The notes below the pieces were generated by a model, which searched no databases, was not told the DNA's origin, and was given only the letters and a program-made list of their open reading frames with translations. DNA of 64,000 bases from Euglena gracilis (taxonomy: Eukaryota > Euglenida > Euglenophyceae > Euglenales), in assembly GCA_039621445.1 (NCBI GenBank), contig CP154956.1, positions 88,232,482-88,296,481 of the forward strand, in the 5' to 3' direction. The position numbers and the translations under genes were made by a program. Positions 53,301-62,300 of the stretch are shown piece by piece; within the stretch, counting starts at the first letter, position 1; each line of letters starts with the position of its first letter.

Positions 53301-56300
53301 GGAAACAATATTTTGTCTGAAACTCAGCCCATGCTGTTGAACTGTTTAAAATACACCACTTGCAGGGGGTTGTCTCTGTCTGACAAGTGTCTGACAAGGG
53401 AGCAAACCGTCTTATCCAAAATGTAAACTGAAATATCAAAAAAAAATGTAAACCAGAAAAAATTTTAAAAAAAAGCGAGGGGAAAGAATGCACCTCCGTT
53501 TTGGGGGGCAAGCCGCACACTTGGCTGAAGGGCCGAAACAGGGTGTGGGCCTTGGAGGAGGGAATGCCGATGCCCATGTCGCTCACCATGAGGTGGACCT
53601 TCTTTGTGGACCCCTCACGGCTCGACTTCTCGTGCCACGCCACCACCCGGATGGCGCAGGGGAGGACTGGCACGCCCCCGTTGTCCCATGGTGGGTGGCT
53701 GGTAGGCAGGCCCGAAGCCGGCAGCAAAACAGCGACCATCGACATCGGGGCGGGGGTTTTTTTAAGACGAGGGGGGAGGGGGGTCCCACCCACCCACCCC
53801 CAAGGGTGCAGGGGTTTTGTTTAGTCTTGGAACCCGGGGGGGGGGGGGGGGTGGGGGGGGGGGGTTCAGCCGGGCCCCCCCCCCCCCCCGGGGGGCCTCC
53901 ACCAGACAAAAAAAATGACCCGAAATGCCCCCCCCCCCAGCCGCTTCCAGTCCTTCCCTCGGTGCAGCCTTCGGTGCTGAACCGGGTGGCGTTCTGCAGC
54001 AGGTTGATCAGGATGCGCTCCAGCCGCCGCTGATCGCCTGTGAGCTCCAAATCCTGTGAGACGCCAACACAGGTGCATGGCCACACCTAATTGTTAAGGC
54101 ATTTTAATGCATTTAAGGCAAAATTTTAAGTCGCATTTTGAGGTTTTTTAAGGCGCCTCAAAAAAAAACATAATGCCTGGTTGGCTTGTGGGTGTGTGGG
54201 GGTTGTCAGTATGTAGAATTCTCTCAAAACGAGCAAAAATGCAAACCGCAAATTCTTGGCAAAGATAGCCCAACTCTGGGAAGAAAAATGATTTTTTGCA
54301 TCGCTGGAACATTGCCTATCCAATCAAATGTCAAAAATGTGTGTTTTTGAGCCTTTCTGATCTTAGAACACGTGCAAAATCAAAATGTTGGTTCGATGCC
54401 CAAACAGTCCTTTGACCGCCCAGGAAAATAACGCTGTAAAATTCCTGAGAATGCCTTAAAATGCCTTAAAATGCCAACACATCCCCACACCCACGCCAAT
54501 GCAACGCCCATACTACACCCCCCCCCCAATAGAAACCCCCCCACTCGGTTTTCGACCAACGGTGCGAATATAAGCGCTGGGGGGTTTTATTCGGTGGGGG
54601 GGGGGTAGGCATCAATGGAAGACATGAGCAGGAGACCCAACCCAAAGCCCTGATCACCCATCTGGTCACCCATCTGCACCCATCACATACACGCACACGC
54701 ACACACACACACACGCACAAGTGTACGCGCACACACACGCACACACACTCGCACACGCACGCGCGCACACACACATACGCACACGCACACGCACACGCAC
54801 ACGTACACGCACACGCACGCGCACACGCACACGCACACGCACACGCACACGCACACGCACACGCACACGCACACGCACACGCACACGCACACGCACACGC
54901 ACACGCACACACACACGCACACGCACACACACACACAGAGACACCTCGGCCAGCTCATAGCTGAACTGCAGTGCAGCAGCGTTCGGTTCCTGCATGGTTG
55001 CAGACAGGGCGTTCTCGATGCACTCCCGAAGGCTGAACGGCCGCTGCTCCAGGGAGATCGCCTGCAGGGAATTCAGCATCCAGGGACAAAAGATTATGTC
55101 CCCCCCCCTCAATACCCTGCACTCCTGTGTTGGGGTGTTGATTTCACGCCAGAATTTTATTTGGCCATGGTGGACGGGTGGGGGGTCCCCCCTACAACCC
55201 CCTACTGGCTGAGTCCCCCCCCCCGGGTCCAGCCAATCCTCAAAATGTCACCAAAGCATGGCTTGGTGAAGAAGAAAAAAAACGGGAGGAGTTTTGGAGG
55301 AAGTTTCGGGCCGTTGTACACATATTGGGGTGGGGCCACCCATACTTCCATCCATACATCCAAACATCCAGCCATGGGCTTCTGGTGCCTTTTTTTTGAT
55401 GCTGTTTGGTCATGCTGGCGGGGAGCCCCCCCCCCCCCAGGTGGGCTGAACGCTTCCCCGTGGGGATGGTCCCGGGGCAACAAATCTGCGGCAGTCCCTG
55501 CTCGTCCCTGACTGCAAGGCGGCGAAATCCATAATGCTGTTGCCCGCAGTGCCCCACACGGGCACTGAGGTGTTGGACCTCCGTGGGGGGGGGGGGGGCA
55601 GGCTCCGGCCTACTCCACATACACAGACAAAAAGGACCAGAGGCGAAAAACAGCGCCAGGCCAGAAGAAGTGGCAAAGGGCACCAAACAAACAGCCACAG
55701 TGCACACAGGGGGCGGGGGGTCCATTGAAATAAAGTTGGGCCCACCTCAGGGTCGCAGGTCCAGCCAAAAAACAATTCCAGCGAACTGCTGAAAATGTTA
55801 AAAACGTCAAAAATGCTGTCTTCTGAAACGTACTGAGTTGTCTCAATTTTTGGGCTGGAAGTTGCAACCTGGCTGGATTCCAACTGGTTAGGGCAGGGAA
55901 GGAGGGCGGTGGAGTCAACCCCCACCCATCAAGCATCATTCTGGCCCTTGGTAAGAAAAAACTGCCACAGAGCAGAGACTCCGAACTTAAAAAGTAATAA
56001 AAGCAAAAATGGTTCCAGAAGATCACCGGAAGAGTGGTACACCATACGCCAGTGTTCGAGTCGCGCCCCAATGGTGGGGAAGCCAACCGTTCTGGGAGTG
56101 TGGAGTCCAGAGTCCGCCCTAATGTCATTTGGTAACATTTAAAGCGAAAAGCTTCACCTGGCAGGGCCAGCGGGTGGTGAAAAACCTGCTGTGAAATTCA
56201 AACAAATTCAAACAAATTCAAAATTCAACCGCGTCTGTAATTCAGCTGTTTCCGAACATTGGGAAGAGGCAGCTGCGCACCTCAAATAGACACCTATTTC

Positions 56301-59300
56301 CCTCCTTCATGATGACACGCAACCCAGATTCAGGCACCCCAGACTGAATCAACGGACCGAAATCCAATAATAAGGTGCATAAATTGAATGTTAAGGGGTG
56401 GGGGGTCGAGTGTAGGGTGCGGCCCTGAGCGACGGTTTGGAGACAGTGGTCCGCACTAAGTGAAATGGAGTCCATCATTTCCCGCAAGTCTTCATCCTCC
56501 AGGCCCATGCCAGTGCCATTCATACACACAGCTAAATTCATGTTTGTATGTGGTGTCGCAGGTTGCTTTCACAACTCTGTTCCGAAAGGCTGGGGCTTGG
56601 GCGGTTGTTTGCCCTGTGAGAGCTGAAACAAAGTGGGGAACCCCACCCTCCGGTCCCGCATCCATTTCAATTTTTTTTTGCAAAATTCGATGTGAAAGTC
56701 GCGTCATATGTGCAACTGATCACAGTGGGGACACCCCTAAAACAACAGACTCCTTCTTGTACTCATCCTGTACTCACCAGAGCACTGCAAAAAAATACCA
56801 AAAGTCATGGTCCGAAGAGAGGGCATTCTTTGGAGAATGTCAAAAGGGTTCCAAGCTCGTACATTATGTTGTGGCCCTCAACAGCAGGTGCGAATGGCTG
56901 AGGAAATCAGAAAATGGGGCAAGGTCGCTTAGATGGAAGGAGCTCCGGGGGGGGGGGGGAGCTCCCAGGCGGGGGGCATAGCAACCAACAGTGGAGATTC
57001 AAGCACCATAAATTTGAATATTTTTATTCCATCTGTCAACTTCCATGGATAACCCCGCTTGTCCAAATTCTATGTTTTTTTTGATCCGCCTGCCAGTCAA
57101 AAAAAGCCTTGCTTGCTCAAAAAAAGCCAGCCAAAAAAGCTTGGTGGCCGTGGACCCAGATGTAGTCATTTCCAAGGGTTCAACAGTCACAACCAGCAAA
57201 AAAAAGTACGTCCCCTCTCCGAAAAAATCCGCTGCGGGTAAATAAGAAATTCTCGCCATTATGTTTTGAAGCGCCAGATTTGTTTGGCACCCGGACACCG
57301 GTGTTTCCCTCTGCGCCCTGGCACTGGCGTGTGCGGGGCCTTCTCTTTGGCCACCAGCGTGAGGCCCAGGATGCCGTTGAGCGGGGTCCACAGCAGGGGT
57401 TTTTTTAAGGCTGGGGGGAGGGGGGGTGGCCCCTCCACCCACCCGCCCCTCGGGGGGGGGGTCCCGGCGGACCCACTTACTTTCCCCGAAAATGGCCAAA
57501 AATCTCGAAAAATGCTAAAAATAGCACCTTTTTCAAAAATTTTGGCAACTTCGGCACCGAAAAGTATATCCCACCCCCTGGGGGGACCCCAGGGGGGGGG
57601 GGGGCTCAGCTGGACCCACCCACCCTACCCCCCCCCCGGGGGTCCAAGACTGAAAAAAGAACCTTTGGTCCGCAGCTCGTGGCTCACCTTGGAGACGAAC
57701 TTGTACAGCGTCTGCCGCTCCGTGGACAACTTGAGGTTGAGGTGGATCAGCTCCGCCACCTGAGGGGGGGGGGGTCGGGAGCGGGAAACACGGACTGACC
57801 CGGAGACAGGAACTGAGACTGGCTGGGTGGTAAGGTGGTACCCCCCCCTCCGGGAAGTTGCCACCTGACAAGTCAGCCGGTAAAGTTTGGGTGACAACTT
57901 CCGGGGGGGGGGGGGGGGCTGTGTGGACTTGCGAACGTTAAAATCAGCTGGTTTGAGACCCAAAGTGGCAAACCTGCGGGTGGCAACTCCGCTGGGGGGG
58001 GGGGGGGGGGTGACAAATTGACCGATGAAAATCTCGGGGAAGTCACCCCCTTCAAATGGAACCGCGGGGCAACTGCAATGGCAGGTCAAAAAATGCCTCT
58101 GGCTGTTGAGAAAGGTAATCCGCTACAGCTGGCCCTGCAACTTCTTGGTGGAAAACAATCAGCAATCAGGCTGGCAAGAACAGAACTTCCATGATGGCAG
58201 TCCGCCATAAGTGCACCGGGCTTTGACCAGAGAGGCTTCGGAATTTGGTAAGGTAACCCCCACCCTTGCTCAAAAACTGCAAAACTCTGGGACTGTGCAA
58301 TTGACATGGGAGCATGTCAACGACACAGGCTTTGATTTGGCATCAAAATTGGTATCATCTTCCCTCAGCCAGAAACAAAAGGACGCATCCAACTGCGTAC
58401 CCACCCACTTGCCCAAGTTTACGACACAGTGCGGGTGGTTATACTTGGAAAAAAAAGGTCAGTGATTTTTTGTGGCATTCACATTTGATTAGAAATTTCA
58501 TTGACCCACACGCTGCTTTTGTTGGAAGTTTGCCAATGTCACCCCCCCCCCCGCCTAAACAGTGGCACGGCCAAAGCAAACCATTTTTAGGCCCTACGCA
58601 ACAAATTATAGCGCCCACTCAACAAAAAAAAAAACGCGGTTTGGGGTACCTCTTGCGAAAGTTTGCGAAAACTGCCAAAGGTTTCGGCCCGAAGCCGACC
58701 GGGAAGAAAATTGATTTTTTGGGGCTCCCGGGTGAACCCCCGCCGACCGACTCCCGACCGACACCGGAGGTACACCCCCGGCGTCGGTCGGGAGCCCCTT
58801 AGCAGGAGGGTTGGGGGTCTCAATCCTCCTTCAGTCAGGGGGGGGACACCCCCTGCCAAAAGCCGTGATACATTCCCCCCCCCTTGTCCTTGACACGCCA
58901 AAGTACGGGGAAAGTGCGGTTGACACGGGGGGGGTGTCATGGACACACCGTGTCATGGGAACCGTACCACAAAACATGCAGCAAAATGATGGCCAGGTAA
59001 TCTGGACCTCGGTTTGAGGGCCCAATCACCATAGCATCAACAATGACTCCATTGGAGCGCTCATATCTCACTAAATCACCAAACTCAAAAGAAGATGAGT
59101 TCAAAGCCATGGTTCTGTGCAGAAAATTAGCTCCAGAGACGTGAAGTGTGTCAAAAATACTTTACTCTTTTTTTTTAGGTACGGGAAAAGTGCGGTTGAC
59201 ATGGGGTGTGTGTCGTGGACAAGGCGTGTCAAGGACAAGGGGGGGGGGGATGTACCCTCCTGATGTCAAACCCTGCCATGGGCCGCCCATATCGAACGAG

Positions 59301-62300
59301 TGGCGTCCTGCACCCCTTGGCAAGATCGGTTCCTGCCCCAACAACACCTCACTCCTGACCAGGACTTTAGTTCAGAATTCACTTAGTGACCCTCGGGGGG
59401 GGGGAGCCCCCTCACCCGCCCACTTTCTGTCTACCACGACCCCCCTCCCCCCGGGGAGTCGACCCATCCACCCACCACCCAAAGCCCACCCGAAATCGGC
59501 CGAAAGCTCTTCACGGCTGGGCTGGCCAATGGGCACGCATCCCCCGGCCGGGGGGGGGGGGGGTCTGTTAGCCCCAACCCGCCCGCTCACCACCACGGTG
59601 GACCACCAACACCACCACACCAGTGCCGATATGCAGTTGGGTTGGCCAGGGCGGTCCTCAACAAACAAAGAAAGAAATTCCTGTCCCAGCACATTCAATG
59701 TGGAATCCGCTGGAAAATGGGCCGAAGAAATGGTGTATCGTGGCAAAAACAAAACGGCTTCGGATTCTGATATCCTTGAACCCTTGCCCATCCACCCAAA
59801 CCATCAAAAAAAAGAGTTTTTTTTTGTTCTTTTTGCGTAATTTTTGACCACATGCGAGCCTGACTGGCCGTTTGGCTAGCCCTAGGCCCAAAGACGGTCC
59901 TCCAGTAAAACCCGTCCCTTGACGACTGCCTGCAGTTTGCTTGTTCGTAAAAAGGTGTTGAAATTGTGAAAATAAGACTCAGAACCTTTCTGACTGAAGC
60001 GCTAACAGGAATAGTGTACACGGCTTCAAACAAAAAAAATTATCAATCATAATAACCATAAAGTATCAATTGGGATAAATTTTTGGCATTAACTTAACAA
60101 TCTCTGCCTGAGAATCATGCCCAACTGAATCTTTTCTGAAAATGCCGGCAAAACCAGGGCAAGGTTGCATTGTAAGTGATGCTCTTGCCCCCGATTTTTC
60201 TGGCATAAACATAAAAAACACCCCCCCCCCCCGGACATGGGACATGGCGAGGACTCAGGTGAAGGGGGCACCTGTTTGGCCAGCAGCCCCAGTGCCCGCA
60301 TTGAGTCCGCGGGGAAGTCGTGCCACACTTTGGTGTCGAACACGCTCACGGTGCCCAGACAGAGGTCGGTGTTGGGCACGATGACGGGGCGTTCGCAGGG
60401 GCTCCTGACCGTTACCCGGCAGACACTGCTCCGCGTCCCAAACACGCAAAAGTGCCAAACCACCACCACGAACCCCCCACATCAGTGGGGTGGAAGGGGG
60501 GAAAGCCATGCCACGCATGTTTTCCCTGATCGGGCCGGGGGGAGAAAGGGGTACACAATAAAAATAATTCTGGAAGGCTCAAGAAGAAGACTTCCAGAAA
60601 GAATTTCAAATTCTGAGTTGCATTTCTGTTGAAAATACGGAAAACTTGGATGCCATAAAGCACGGTGCGTTGGCCAAAAAGACATACAAAAGGTCTGCCT
60701 GATATTCAATAGACCAGCTCCCTGGTTTGGAAGCTCCTGGGCAGGCTGCATAAAAACGGATGCGTGGCTCTCCAAGCACAAGGGGGTTGTCACAGAACCG
60801 GGGGTCCTCCAGGGCGTTGAGGGTTAGGATGGGGGCGCCGAGGTGAACAGCGTGGGCGCAGAGTGCTTCATCGGCCACAGGCCACCTCGAAGATAGACAA
60901 GAAGGACTTGGAGGGAGCGGGGCAGGACGCGCCGGTGGGGGAAAAGTCGGGACATCTTAAAGCATTCCCCAAAATTCTTCCAGCGCTTTGCGCCGAAACC
61001 CATGGCCAGGCCTCTGGCTTGGGACCCCCGCATACACAATGGGTGGGAGGGTCACCCACCCGCCCCACGTTAAAACGAAGCCACCCACCCACCCATCCAC
61101 CCAACCCCCCCCCAGGAAACTTTCGCATTTTGTCATTCAATGTATGCGACATTACGATGAATGATAACAGTGACATCTTTTAAGTGAGCAAGTGCGGACA
61201 AACATGACAACTTTGGAAAGACAGGTTACAGGGGTGGCAACCTCCATAGAAAAGGTGGCGGACGCAAAGGGGAGATAACCTCTAGAAACGCGATGCTAAA
61301 AAGCAGACAAAACACACACACAAAATGGAAGGTCGACTGAATCCCTTTTTTTAGGGGTTCAAACATAAGAAAAATGTCCAAAACCAGAACTTTTGTAAAC
61401 CTAGAAAGAAAATTGTTGGCCCAAAAATACACAGGGGGAAAAGCTGGTCCACAGTGCAGAAATTTCTCGAAATTCGAGATTATGTCCACAAAGCTCAAAA
61501 GTGCCAGAAAGCTGCCAAAAAAATGAAAAAAACGCCAATTTTGCCCAAACACAAGAACCACAACAAAACAACCACAAACAAAAAACTAAAAATAAAAACA
61601 CACCTGTCCCCCCTGCTCTCCGTGGGTCCGGTGTGACACATTAGTCCTCGACCCATCCCCAACGGTGACCTGGGGCCGACCTGGCTGCGAGAGGTTTGGC
61701 AGACATCCAGGCCGCTGCGGGCCTTGAACCACTGCCGGTCAGCGTCGACCAGTGAGATGAGGGCGATGGGGGCGAGGAAGGGCTTCCTCCTCTCCGATCC
61801 CCTCCAGGGAACTGTTATCGGTCGTGTGACCATCGTGTGACCATCAGTGTGACCATTGTGTGACCATCGTGTGACACGTCCTCCGCCCTGCCATTTTTCC
61901 CTTGGCACCCCCCGGGGAAGGGAGGACCCGACGGGCCGGCTGGAAAAAGGTGCTAGCAGGAAAGAAGGTACTGGCTGGACCCCAGGGTGGGGGTCCCAAC
62001 CCAAAAAAAAAAAAAAATGCCAAAAAATCCAAATCCAGCTGGGTCGGGATTCTAAGTCAAATTTCAGGTGAAATCCCCGCCCCAAAAAAAACGGCATTCC
62101 TGGTAAGTTGACCCCTTTCCGAAAATTTTTCGGTCCAGCCCGGGTTTGCCAGGCTGGCCCCAACTTTGTTTCAGTGGACCCCCACAAACCGTCAACCTCG
62201 GCAGCTGCCTTCCAAATGACTGGCTTTCAAACAGCACAAGGCAGCAGTATGGGAAAAGCAAGCGTACCCTGGAGGAGGTGACAACCTCACGGGGGGCGGG

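Noticed and set aside
54466-55112. Cys/Ala/Val repeat frames
   Set aside because: Microsatellite translation; only 54945-55061 is real exon.
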